Source of the DNA: Caenorhabditis elegans
Lineage: Eukaryota > Nematoda > Chromadorea > Rhabditida > Rhabditidae
Direction of reading: 5' to 3'
Assembly (NCBI RefSeq): GCF_000002985.6
Contig: NC_003280.10
Location: 7,002,501 to 7,066,500, forward strand
DNA length: 64,000 nucleotides
Shown: positions 38,599 through 49,577 of the stretch, piece by piece
Numbering within the stretch: the first letter of the stretch is position 1
Layout: each line of letters begins with the position of its first letter
Translations under genes and position numbers: made by a program
Notes under the pieces: model-generated
The model's input: only the letters and a program-made list of their open reading frames with translations
Told to the model about the DNA's origin: nothing
Databases searched by the model: none

Positions 38599-39031
38599 GA
38601 AGAAGCCGTCCACAAGCAAAAACCCCGACGAGGACAGCGGGATGGCCCCCTCAGGATTAAAGCGGTTAGTTAATACATTTTTTCAAAATGGCGGGAATTT
38701 TTTTTTTAATTTCTATGACGTCACAGCTCATTTCGAATAACTGCTTTTTTATTAAAATCGACGATTTTTATGAAATTTTGTATTACTTTACAAATTAATG
38801 TTTCGTGTTAATTTATAAAAGTAATATTTCAACGAAATTCTAAATATTTAAAAAGTTGAAAATAAGTCAAGTACATGAAGTCAAAATGCGCTGTGACGCC
38901 ACAAAAATTGAAAATCACAAACTTGTAACGTCACAAAAATACAATAAATTCAATTTTTCAGGTCTCGAGAACGCCCAACGACAACCGGATCACCCAAACA
39001 AAAGAAGATGCGCGTCGAAGAAGCCGACTAA
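38599..39031 (+). pseudogene. Residual topoisomerase II tail exons after the cin-4 frame shift
   Basis: The sequence continues to look like the acidic/basic topoisomerase II tail. GCTGAGAAGAAGCCGTCC (near 38594) reads AEKKPSTSK in another frame, and an exon at about 38962-39031, after a TTTTTCAG acceptor, reads SRERPTTTGSPKQKKMRV to a TAA. These are ancestral exons no longer in one reading frame with the body of cin-4, unless splicing differs from my reading. Confidence 0.55.
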
Positions 39032-39159
39032 TTTTTTCCCCAACTTTTATTCCCCAACTGTTTCCAATTTATTTTCTTTATATTTTAAAATCGTTTTAAC
39101 GATCTCATCAATCAGATACTACTAATTTCCCCTTCCCAAGTTCGATCTAATTGCATCCC

Positions 39160-40289
39160 TACTCAGATAAACGTGTTAGCTTCTATTTAGAAGGAATAGA
39201 CCTATTTAGTAGAATCGGGAAACTAATTAGAGCTAAATAGAAGAACTAGTTCTAAATAGATCAGGGTTTGATCTAATTAGAACAGCGTAAAAATGGCAGA
39301 TCTATTTAGACCTAAATAGAAGAGGGTAGATCTAAATAGAAGAGGGTAGATCTAAATAGAAGAGGACGACACCTAATTAGGTCAGGGATTTCGACCGTTA
39401 GTGTGCAAGCATAAAAGCGCGTCAGCAACGAGCGGTTTTGCGCAAAAGTGGATGTTAAAATTTTGAGGATTTTCTTGTTTATTTTTACATTTAGAACAAT
39501 TTTTAAATAATTTTTTGATTCAAAATTTTCTTCTTTACTCTATTAATTGTTGAATAAATTCTGTTTTGAACTAATTTTCAATCGACCGATCAATATATTC
39601 TATAGAAGTGAAAAAACCGAGATAAATAGAAGCAAAACGCACTTATATTTAGAAAAGAGTAGATAGAAAAGAGTAGACTACTTGATTAGCGTCGCAACTA
39701 GTTCTCACACGCGCAAGGTTGGCTAAACAGGTAACGTTTCAGATCGTGAAGCAGAAGGTCAAGGGTTCAACTCCGGGTGGTGGCAAGAAAATTTCTCCGA
39801 GAACGGTAGCAGGTTTAGAAGAGGTGTCTAGATTCCACAGGGTACTACCTGTGGAAAAAGTGAACGAATAGGGTCGGCAGGGGAGCTGAACGAGAATAGA
39901 AAATCTTTTTTTTTCCGGAATCCAAAATCACATTTTCCAAAAATTCACTTTTAAAAATTCCGAGTCTATATAGGAGGCGAAAACCGAGTCTAAATAGAAG
40001 CAAAACGCACTTATATTTAGAAAAGAGTAGAACTATTTAGAAGAAGAAGGTATTTCTAATTAGAAGAAGTAGACATATTTAGAAGAAAAATGCGCTTATA
40101 TTTAGAAAAGAGTAGACCTATTTAGAACAAAAAGGTACTTCTAATTAGAAGAAGTAGACCTATTTAGTTAAAAAGCTCTGCTATTTAGATGAAAAAGCAT
40201 TTCTAATTATGTCGTGTTAGGAGCTAGCGCCATTTCTAAATATATCTGCTTTTTTCTTCTAAATAGAAGCGAAAACGTTTATCTGAGTA
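39160..40289. mobile_element. 1.13-kb terminal-inverted-repeat element rich in CTATTTAG/CTAATTAG words
   Basis: The ends are inverted repeats of about 33 bp: TACTCAGATAAACGTGTTAG at 39160 and, on the other strand, TACTCAGATAAACGTTTTCG ending at 40289, both continuing into CTTCTATTTAGAA. The interior is built from variants of TCTATTTAGAAGAAG, TCTAAATAGAAGAGGGTAGA and TCTAATTAGAAGAAGTAGA, many palindromic at the core, plus a unique middle (39560-39960). No ORF of note. It looks like a non-autonomous DNA transposon that grew by internal tandem amplification. Confidence 0.85.
39709..39785 (+). other. tRNA-like segment with Pol III box A/B resemblance
   Basis: Inside the inverted-repeat element, GGTTGGCTAAACAGG resembles box A and, about 45 nt later, GGGTTCAACTCCGGG matches the box B consensus closely. 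Stems do not close into a full cloverleaf (the T stem mispairs), so this is not a functional tRNA. It could be a relic SINE head or chance. Confidence 0.35.
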
Positions 40290-40555
40290 CTCACTTTAAA
40301 CATTCTTTGTGAATAAAATTTGGAACACACTTCCTGTTGTGATATTTTTACAGAAGTACGGGTACATAGATTCCCGATCCATTATGTATTTTTCAACCTC
40401 TGCTCCGAAGTACAAAAAATATCATGTCTTTGCCCAAATGGTGCACATTTCGTGCGATTTTTTTATTACTTCCGAGCTGAAATCTTATTTAAAACTTTTC
40501 ATTTTATTGTAACTTTCTATATCTTTCATATAATATGATGGACTACGACGTCATC

Positions 40556-41871
40556 AAGCTGAGAGAAGAAAACGGGCCAAAGAAGCAAAGGAAGAATTTC
40601 CAAAGTTACTTGCTGAATGCGAACTCAATGGACGGTCATCGTATTCTTCATTCACTTCAAAGTTCGGAAAAGACCCTCGTTACAAAGCAGTTGAAAGAAA
40701 TCGTGATAGAGAAGATGCTTTCAACGATTTTGTCGGCGAATTGCATAAGAAGGAAAAAGACGAGAAACGTGCTAAGAAAGAAAAACTGAAAGCAGCTTTT
40801 GTGAAACTTTTGGAAGAGCAGACTGGTCTCACGCGCAAATCTAAATGGTCAACCACGAAGAAAACACTTGAAGATGAAGAAAGATACATTGCTCTCGATA
40901 GTAGTTCTACCAGAGAATCTCTGTTCCGAGAATTTGTGGCGAATCTTGGAGATGAAACAGCATCGGTGAATTTATTGTCTTATTGTTTTTTTTTTTCAAT
41001 TTTAAAATATCATTTTCAGGATATCGAAGAAGAGCAGGAACGTGAGAAGCGTCTTGCTGCTCAAACGGCCATTGCAAACCGTCAGAAAGAAGTTGAAGCC
41101 GAACTTGGTAATCAACTGCGAGAGCGCACAAAAGAAAGTGAGAAACAAAAGATGGGCGAACACGAGGATACCTACCGAAATCTTCTAATCGATCTGATAA
41201 AATCTACCGAAAACAGTTGGCACGAGGCTCGACGCATTCTTCGAAAAGATGAACGCTATGCAAATTGTGATATGTTGGATAAAACTCGCAAAGAGTCGCT
41301 CTTTGATGATCATATCAAAAGTTTGGAAAGAAAGCGTCGTGAGGCTTTCTTCCAAGTTCTAGATAATCATGAGAAGATCACACCAATGATGCGCTGGAGA
41401 GACGCTAAAAAAATCATTCAAGACGAGGAAGAGACTTTCGTAAAAATTGCTAGCAACTCGGAGAGGGTTTGTGATTTATTTTTAATTAAAATACTTTAAC
41501 TTTATTATTTTCAGAAAGTTGAGAGAGATTTCCGAGATTGGCAGGAGAGACGGCACGATCACCTTACTGATGAATTCAAGGAGATGCTTTCTGAGACAAA
41601 AATCATCACGCATAAGTCGAAAAAATTGATGGAAGAAGGTGAACAGCACATGAAGGATATTTTGTCAGTTCTCGAAAACGATAAGAGATGGGTGCGGATG
41701 ACTGCTATGAGTGCATCAGAACGGGATCGTATGCTAGAAGATCATATTGGTAAGATAAATGCTCATAAATTGATACAGTTGATTTACATATTAATATTTC
41801 CAGAAAACTTGGGCCGCAAAGGAACACCGCCTCCACCAACACAACAAGAGCGGGATCGCAGAAAGCAATAA
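40556..41871 (+). pseudogene. Truncated tcer-1 copy (FF-domain half only)
   Basis: Encodes the C-terminal FF-repeat half of TCER-1 with the same exons and introns: to 40965, 41020-41466, 41516-41747 and 41804-41871 (TAA). The WW domains and N-terminus are missing. The reading frame upstream of the junction runs into a TAA before any ATG (near 40530), so no start is visible; the first in-frame ATG lies far inside. The frame itself is intact, so a chimeric transcript using an upstream exon is possible. Otherwise this is a very young pseudogene. Confidence 0.85.
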
Positions 41872-42039
41872 ACACTTGATTAAGTATTTAAATTAGTTGT
41901 TGATATTCCATCTTTAATCAGATCCAATCTTCTCATTCAATCTCATCACTTTCCCGTTCTCCATCTATTTTCGTACCTGTATCCACAGTATTTTTAGCCA
42001 CTTATTGTTTGTGCCTCTCATTGATTCTAAAAAGAATTA
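40556..42039 (+). repeat. Left arm of the tcer-1 inverted duplication
   Basis: About 1484 bp that is the reverse complement of 43373-44853. Identity includes exons, introns and 3' flank. The differences I found are a few substitutions near the outer end, one 3-nt indel (ATGAAGGAT versus ATGGAT) and one substitution in the 3' flank. The arm begins at AAGCTGAGAGAAG and ends at AAAAAGAATTA. Confidence 0.95.
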
Positions 42040-42259
42040 TGCACCTAAGCAACCACTTGCTTTTTTGAAAACGTTCATTGTTTTAATTTATTTTTGTTCT
42101 TATCAGTACTGATAAAATGTGGATGAACACAGTACATGTGATTTGCACACGATTTGACACGAGAAGCAATACAATTTCTTTATTTTGGAGCTTTGAATGG
42201 AAAACTCTATTAGCGAACTTTTGAAGTTTCAAGCTCACTGAAACTTCGACGAATTACTC

Positions 42260-42590
42260 CACAAATACTCGGTCTTGACACGATAAATTTGTGTTAGATG
42301 CAAAAAAGGTGCGCACCTTTAGAGAGTACTGTAGTTTCAAACTTGTGTAAATATAGAGTTTTCATCGACTTCATATTTTTCTATAAAAATTACTTTTTTT
42401 CATTAGCAAACTCAAACATAAATAACTATAAAAACACTTATATTTTAACTTATCGAGAGGGAGACAATGGAAAATCGGTGACAACTCCATATTTATGTAA
42501 GTTTGAAACTACAGTACTCTCCAAATGTCCACACCCTTTTCGCATTCAAAAAAAACTTGTCGTGTCAAGACCGGATACCGTATTTTTGCG
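42260..42590. repeat. Foldback repeat in the loop of the inverted duplication
   Basis: Left block AAATACTCGGTCTTGACACG followed by GAGAGTACTGTAGTTTCAAA (42315-42340); right side carries the complements TTTGAAACTACAGTACTCTC (near 42500) and CGTGTCAAGACCGGATACCG (near 42560). Non-coding dispersed repeat, related in words to the ones at 26060 and 54394. Confidence 0.8.
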
Positions 42591-43139
42591 GGAAATTTTC
42601 GTGTCTGCATGTACATTTTTAGTTTATTGTTTATTTATTTATGTTAATTCGGAACTCGATAAATTAAAACAAACAGTAATACATAAAAAGAACATCGGGG
42701 AGAATCGAATAACACATAAAATAAGAAAAACCCGTCACAGTCCATCTTAAGTATCAAAAGTAAATATATTTGACAGAAGAGGATAAATTAACGAGAAATT
42801 CAAAAGAATCCCCCCTCTACACCTCGGTCAAATTTTCAAACACCCGTACTCAAAAATGTTTAAAAATTTTATCAATTCAGAAAACCTTTTTAATGTTTTT
42901 ATATTGTAAGAAATTAGTAGATTTGCAAAGAAAAATTTGGTAGAATTGAACTATTTCCCGAGAAATAAGCGTTTTTTGGAAATTTCGTTTTCATGTGCTA
43001 CCCGTACTCAAATTTATCGTTGGACCTGAAATCAATAGCACTTCTGAAAGTGTTTGATTCAACATGTTTTTACAAAGTATGCCCATCAAGATATCACTAA
43101 ATTTTCATGCACAAGCATAGAAATATTCTCAGAGAAATA

Positions 43140-43373
43140 CCAGTATTATGAAAAGTTAAAAAAAAACCTTTTTGTTGCAATTTCAATCAAATTTTCTATA
43201 CTTCCAAATAAAATTGGAGTTTTTTCAAGTAGAATCTAGTAAGCCCCAACACAGAAAAATGTTCTGAAAAATAGTATGGCACTCCCTATTAGACTTGCAC
43301 TCCCTAATAGTATTGCAAGCGGGAAGACCATCGAAAAATAGTATTGCAGCCATATTAATAGAAGAAATACGGT
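43140..43373. repeat. Partial MITE copy adjoining the duplication breakpoint
   Basis: Matches the right half of the element at 46494-46944: TTGCAATTTCAATCAAATTTTCT, CACTCCCTATTAGACTTGCACTCCC and the terminal AATAGAAGAAATACGGTA ending exactly where the right arm of the tcer-1 duplication begins. Confidence 0.8.
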
Positions 43374-44853
43374 AATTCTTTTTAGAATCAATGAGAGGCA
43401 CAAACAATAAGTGGCTAAAAATACTGTGGATACAGGTACAAAAATAGATGGAGAACGGGAAAGTGATGAGATTGAATGAGAAGATTGGATCTGATTAAAG
43501 ATGGAATATCAACAACTAATTTAAATACTTAATCAAGTGTTTATTGCTTTCTGCGATCCCGCTCTTGTTGTGTTGGTGGAGGCGGTGTTCCTTTGCGGCC
43601 CAAGTTTTCTGGAAATATTAATATGTAAATCAACTGTATCAATTTATGAGCATTTATCTTACCAATATGATCTTCTAGCATACGATCCCGTTCTGATGCA
43701 CTCATAGCAGTCATCCGCACCCATCTCTTATCGTTTTCGAGAACTGACAAAATATCCATGTGCTGTTCACCTTCTTCCATCAATTTTTTCGACTTATGCG
43801 TGATGATTTTTGTCTCAGAAAGCATCTCCTTGAATTCATCAGTAAGGTGATCGTGCCGTCTCTCCTGCCAATCTCGGAAATCTCTCTCAACTTTCTGAAA
43901 ATAATAAAGTTAAAGTATTTTAATTAAAAATAAATCACAAACCCTCTCCGAGTTGCTAGCAATTTTTACGAAAGTCTCTTCCTCGTCTTGAATGATTTTT
44001 TTAGCGTCTCTCCAGCGCATCATTGGTGTGATCTTCTCATGATTATCTAGAACTTGGAAGAAAGCCTCACGACGCTTTCTTTCCAAACTTTTGATATGAT
44101 CATCAAAGAGCGACTCTTTGCGAGTTTTATCCAACATATCACAATTTGCATAGCGTTCATCTTTTCGAAGAATGCGTCGAGCCTCGTGCCAACTGTTTTC
44201 GGTAGATTTTATCAGATCGATTAGAAGATTTCGGTAGGTATCCTCGTGTTCGCCCATCTTTTGTTTCTCACTTTCTTTTGTGCGCTCTCGCAGTTGATTA
44301 CCAAGTTCGGCTTCAACTTCTTTCTGACGGTTTGCAATGGCCGTTTGAGCAGCAAGACGCTTCTCACGTTCCTGCTCTTCTTCGATATCCTGAAAATGAT
44401 ATTTTAAAATTGAAAAAAAAAAACAATAAGACAATAAATTCACCGATGCTGTTTCATCTCCAAGATTCGCCACAAATTCTCGGAACAGAGATTCTCTGGT
44501 AGAACTACTATCGAGAGCAATGTATCTTTCTTCATCTTCAAGTGTTTTCTTCGTGGTTGACCATTTAGATTTGCGCGTGAGACCAGTCTGCTCTTCCAAA
44601 AGTTTCACAAAAGCTGCTTTCAGTTTTTCTTTCTTAGCACGTTTCTCGTCTTTTTCCTTCTTATGCAATTCGCCGACAAAATCGTTGAAAGCATCTTCTC
44701 TATCACGATTTCTTTCAACTGCTTTGTAACGAGGGTCTTTTCCGAACTTTGAAGTGAATGAAGAATACGATGACCGTCCATTGAGTTCGCACTCAGCAAG
44801 TAACTTTTGAAATTCTTCCTTTGCTTCTTTGACCCGTTTTCTTCTCTCAGCTT
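43373..44853 (-). repeat. Right arm of the tcer-1 inverted duplication
   Basis: About 1481 bp inside the intact tcer-1 gene and its 3' flank, reverse-complementary to 40556-42039. The two arms are separated by about 1.33 kb. Confidence 0.95.
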
Positions 44854-47571
44854 TCTCAGATTCAATTTTTTCCCGGCAAAAAGCATCGAAGCAAGCTCTA
44901 CGCTCAGTAGCCCCAAGAGACAGGTAACGTTTGTCGAAAACAATTTTTGAAAGTTCCTTCTCGAACGTGCTTGATGTGGAAACATTTTTTTCTTCGAGCA
45001 TTTCCTTGAACTGTTTCAGTCTCTCCTCCAATGGAACTTTCTCTCTTTCCTTTGCAGCTTGCATCTCAGCCTCAATTGCAGGATCAACTGGTTTCTGAAG
45101 CATTTGGCGAGGACGTTCCTTCTCCTTCTTTTGAGCAGCAATCAAAGCTTCCTTCTTCTTTTCAGCTCGACTTTTCTTAGCTTTTGGAGGACCATCCTCA
45201 TCAGACTCAGATTCTGACTCGCTTTCTTTTTTAGACTGATTATTTTCTTCTTCTGCTTTTGGAGATGGAGGATTCTGAACTAGTTTGTCAACGTCTTCGC
45301 GTCCATATGTATCTGGTGGACGTTCCCAAACAGAGCACTTCGTAGAAGGATTGTAGAAGAATACCTTGTCATCACCGGTCCAAACAACACACCATGGAGT
45401 TCCACTGACTGGAGTGCTGCTAATGGGACGAGTCGAATCTTTCTTTTTAGCAGCTTCGGCGTTTACCGCAGCTGCAGCAGCTGCACCTGAAGCTTGTGCT
45501 TTAGACAATGGCATTCCACCTCCGCCATTGGAAGAAGTTTTCTGTTGAGCCATAAAAGCTGCCAGCGCCGCTTGTGCTTTGGCTTGAGCTTCAGCGATAG
45601 CAGCCGACTGTACAGGTTCGGGAGACGCTCCCCCTCCATTCTCTTGATCGATGAGAGCTTTTGGTTTTTCCCAAGTATTCTCTTGTGTTATCGAATTGAA
45701 GTAGTATTTCCGGCCATCCGGGGCATTAAACTCATTCCAGGCATCATCAGGATTTTGTGGGATTTGACCATGTGGCATTCGCTCTGAAAAAAAATCATAT
45801 GTTAGGCATAAATATGAAAAATAAAATCTAATTTATATTCAGAGACCGCCCCTACGTGGATCCCGAATCTCATAGTCAAGAGATAATGATGATTTTCTAT
45901 TATGACTTGATGGAAAACTTAGAAAAGTGGACATTACACATTAGTGGATGGCATGATGCTCGCACGGCATAGAATGTCCTTCTCGCAGCTCGTAAATCGG
46001 TAGTTGTTCCGCAATTTTTTCCTGTGGCTGTGATACAATACGGACTTTTTGATTATTACCACTGATTTTTATGTTTCTTTTTTCCAAACTTATTATCAAA
46101 CTTTTCTAACAAACGCGTTTCAGCTTTGACAGCAATGAAGAGGAACGACTAGAAGAGCGACATAATCTTATGGAGAGATGAACCTAAGAATCTGAAATTT
46201 CTGTGCCAGGTTTAAACTTAACCTTCTGAAAATTAATTATAAATGTGCAAAAAGATGGAATCAAAAACATCAAATGCTAAAAGTTGAATGCAATTGCATA
46301 CCTTCACGATTCTTTTCCTCTTCCGTGGCTCTATGAATGAGTTGAGCCAATTCTGGTTGAGTGACTATTTTAGCGTTTTGTGGTCGCTCCCAAATTGTGT
46401 TCCTGTTAACTGGATGATAAAAATACTTTTTTCCTTCAGCTGTCTCAGTTTCAACCCATAACTCTTGTCCTTCTTCACATCCCGAAAGCTGAAATACCGT
46501 ATTTCTTCTATTAGTATGGCCTCCCTATTAGACTTGCACTCCCTATTGGTATTGCACCATGAACACCCTCCGAAAATTAGTATTGCACTCACTTTTAGTG
46601 TTGCACTCCCTAATAGTCTTGCGTCTACTTTTTTTCGGTGCAAACCCGCCTCACTAAATTTGAGATTTTAACAACATTTTCTGCGTCGTTTTCAACAATT
46701 TTCGTGAAAATTTTTATAAGATTGAAGTTTTTGAACTTTTTTGTTGCAATTTCAATCAAATTTTCTGAATTTTTACATAAGATTCGAGTTTTTTCAGAAC
46801 AAAAGTAGTAAGCTCAAAGTCAGAAAAAGGCCCTGAAAATTAGTATTGCACTCCCTAATAGTCTTGCACTCCCTATTGGTATTGCAAGCGGGAAGACCAT
46901 CGAAAAATAGTATTGCAGCCATATTAATAGAAGAAATACGGTATACGTTTCTAGACTATTTCAACAATTGAACATTTACTCACTCTCTTCAGACGTTGCT
47001 CCTGATCTTGTGGATTCGGCCCTGGTGCTTGAGCACCATATGCTCCAGGACCTCCGTTATAAGGCCCTCCGTACGCTCCTGGACCTCCATTTGGTGCAAC
47101 ACCATAACCTCCTCTGTATGGAGGCATGTATCCACCACGACCTGGCGGCATACCGCGACCGCGCGGAGCAAAACCACTGCTCATACCTGGTGTAGCAAAT
47201 CCACGACCTCTACCTGCGAATCCTGGAGGAGCCATCCCTGGTCCACCTCGACCACGTGCAGCTGGGGGAACACCGAAAAAACTTCCAGCACCGCCTGGCG
47301 GTCCATTAAATCCTCTACCTCTGCCGCTGAAAAAATGTACTGATAATTTATTTAGATTGAGCATGTAAATTTAATTTTATAATACCTTGACGACCCTCCT
47401 CGACCATATCCACTGAAAAATAATATTTTTACGGTTTTCGTAAAATTAAGAATACCAAAAAAAAACATACCCAAAATCATCGCCTCGGCTTGATTCGTCG
47501 TACTGCTGGTCATATTTATTGTCGTGGTCTCCGTTATAATCATCGTAGTTCTCCTGATTTTCGTGGCTCAT
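43541..47571 (-). CDS. tcer-1: TCER-1, transcription elongation/splicing factor (TCERG1/CA150)
   Basis: TCERG1 couples RNA polymerase II elongation with splicing; worm TCER-1 is known for promoting longevity in germline-less animals. Exons are 47571-47471, 47412-47386 (27 nt), 47326-46984, 46488-46302, 45783-44444, 44389-43943, 43894-43663 and 43608-43541, total 2745 nt, 914 residues. The N-terminus is a Gly/Arg/Pro-rich RGG-type region (GRGRGFNGPPGG). Three WW domains follow (ELWVETETAEGKKYFYHP; DAWNEFNAPDGRKYYFN; WCVVWTGDDKVFFYNP), then an acidic/basic linker and the FF repeats. The ATG abuts a TTTTTTACAG acceptor, suggesting trans-splicing. The 3' half is duplicated in inverted orientation at 40556-42039. 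Confidence 0.95.
45843..46181 (+). pseudogene. Coding-like remnant antisense within a tcer-1 intron
   Basis: After a TTTATATTCAG acceptor, the plus strand reads RDRPYVDPESHSQEIMMIFY and stays open to a TAG at 45970-45972. Beyond that stop the same frame continues (NVLLAARKSVVVPQFFPVAV) to a TGA near 46060. A second piece after GCGTTTCAG reads FDSNEEERLEERHNLMER with TGA at 46179-46181. The composition and splice signals look like coding exons of another gene with an internal stop. I do not recognise the family. Confidence 0.45.
46494..46944. mobile_element. MITE filling a tcer-1 intron
   Basis: About 451 bp with inverted ends ATACCGTATTTCTTCTATTA (46494) and AATAGAAGAAATACGGTAT (ending 46944). 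The interior repeats CACTCCCTATTGGTATTGCA-type words. Flanking TA suggests a Tc1/mariner-type TA target. The host intron is 46489-46983 (495 nt); without the element about 44 nt remain, a normal intron size here. Confidence 0.87.
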
Positions 47572-48174
47572 CTGTAAAAAAGAGCAGTTCATAAAGTAAA
47601 ATCCAAAAACAGTAGTCTAGCATAATGGAATTACGAAAAGTTTCAAAACTATATCTAGTTGAGCTCTATAAAGATCAGCTATGTATATAACAGAGTGTTA
47701 ATTGCTTGGCTTATATATTTAGTCATTCCCATTTACCCTAATAATACTTTGTAAACTGAAAACAAATAAAATAGTTGTAAAAAGCTCCGAAATATGTTGC
47801 AAAGGACCGCGTCGCACACCGCGTCGCGCTCTGAATTCTCACAATGGAGCGCGTTTGCATTATTTTTTTTCGCGGAATTTTTTTTGCAGTTGCAGATGAA
47901 TACAAAAAATTAAAAGGATTTAAAAAAAGTCTTTTTAATTAACTGATTTATTAAGACACAAAACGAGTAAACGTTTTCTTTATTTTTTGCTGATTTGCAG
48001 ATAATATATGCTCCCAATGAAAACTGCTCTCTAGCATTTTTAGTTTCTATTTGAGCTCAATCCTCAAATTGGAGAATTTTAATTCAAATAAATTTAATAT
48101 TTATATGCTGTTATTTTTCAATCGCTTGTTTTTCTTCAATTTTCGTCTTGACTGATGGACACATTTTTCAGGTA
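47572..48174. promoter_or_regulatory. Divergent promoter of tcer-1 and the RCL1-like operon
   Basis: 603 bp between start codons of opposite genes. Both ends carry 3' splice-site sequences (TTTTTTACAG before tcer-1; ACATTTTTCAG before the RCL1-like ATG), which suits spliced-leader addition. A short GC-rich island (47805-47845, AAGGACCGCGTCGCACACCG) interrupts AT-rich sequence. Confidence 0.55.
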
Positions 48175-49408
48175 ATGTCCAGTGAAACTCTAGAATTCAG
48201 TGGATGCAATTTCTTCCGAATCAGACTAGCGTACTCAATTCTCAGCGGAAGACCCATCAGAATAATAAACATCAGAAAAAATGATGATAGACCAGGAATC
48301 AGAGGTCGGTCTACTCATTATCAACTTGTATCACATAAAATATTATTACAGATTTCGAATCAAAACTGATCGGTCTACTTGAGAAAGTGACGAACGGTAC
48401 TAAAGTTGAAATCAGTCGAACAGGTACTCAAGTCATTTTCCGACCGGGAATGATTACTGGCGGTGTTGTTAATTTGGATTGTGGTACCGAAAGATGCATT
48501 TCTTACTTTTTGGAGCCTCTTCTATTGCTTTCTCCCTTCTGCAAAGTTCCAATGGTAATCAAATTGAAAGGAGTTACAAACGCACCTGGTGAAATCTCAG
48601 TCGATGGTATGAAAGCTTCTTGGTTGAAAGTTTACAACAAATTTGTGCTCAATGATGAGAAACTTGATATCAAAATTCAAGCTCGAGGATTGAAACCAGA
48701 AGGAGGCGGTGTTGTCGTGTTTACCGCTCCAATTGTTAAAACTCTTCGGCCAGTAAAAGTGAGTTTACTTTATTCGTTTCTTCCCAAACAAAATGTTAAT
48801 TTAAGAGACAACAAGTCGGAAAAGTTTGTAAAATTCGAGGTCAAGCATATGTTACTAAAGTTACACCTTCACTAGCTTATCGAATGATTGACGCTGCAAA
48901 GAAAGCAATGCATGGGTACATTTCGGATGTTTATATTACTGTTGATCAACGGAAAGGTGATGCTGGTGGCGCTTCTCCAGGATATGGTCTGTTCTTAACC
49001 GCCGAAACGACAGAGGGTGTTATCTACCAAGCAGAAGCTATTTCAAGACCGAAGGGCGAATCAGGAGTTCCAATTCTTCCAGAAGACATTGGAATTGAAG
49101 CCGGTCATGCTCTTCTTCAACAAATTTACATGGGAGGTGCCCTTGACAGTAGTGCTCAAATACTTGCAAGCACATTTATGACACTCTGTCCTAAAGATGT
49201 TTCACACTTCCTCTACGGTCCTCTTCCAATGTATAGTGTACACGCACTCAGGCATCTCAAACAGTTTTTTGAGATCGAGTTTAAAATGGAAGACTTTAAA
49301 AAAACATTGAAGGAAGAGGAAGCTGATCTCAAAACAGGAAGTGCCGATAAAGCTATGGTTACCGCTGTTGGTGTAGGATACAGCAATTTGAACAAGACCA
49401 TTCTATAA
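48175..49408 (+). CDS. RNA 3'-terminal phosphate cyclase-like protein (RCL1)
   Basis: RCL1 is a nucleolar factor for 18S pre-rRNA processing; it has the cyclase fold but lacks cyclase activity in studied organisms. Exons 48175-48304, 48352-48758 and 48806-49408 total 1140 nt (379 residues, near human RCL1 at 373). Family motifs: the N-terminal EFSGCNFFRIRLAYSILSG, SRTGTQVIFRPGMITGG, the glycine-rich ARGLKPEGGGVV and PGYGLFLTAETTEGVIYQAE. First gene of a tightly spaced plus-strand row; an ACATTTTTCAG acceptor lies just before the ATG. Confidence 0.93.
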
Positions 49409-49577
49409 ATTACTCGATTTGTTTTTTCGTTGTTATGATTTCTCTATTGTTATTGTTGTTGGTTTTCATTTAAAAAATTGTTTCACATTAAAGTTTTATT
49501 CTGAGATTTTTCGAGTTTGTTTCTCAATCAACTTATTTTTTATTAATTTCGAATTTTGTTCCGATGGGTTTTTCCAG

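Noticed and set aside
39160-40289. Regular repeats that might suggest a CRISPR array
   Set aside because: The units vary, are not separated by unique equal-length spacers, and lie between transposon-like inverted ends in a eukaryotic genome.
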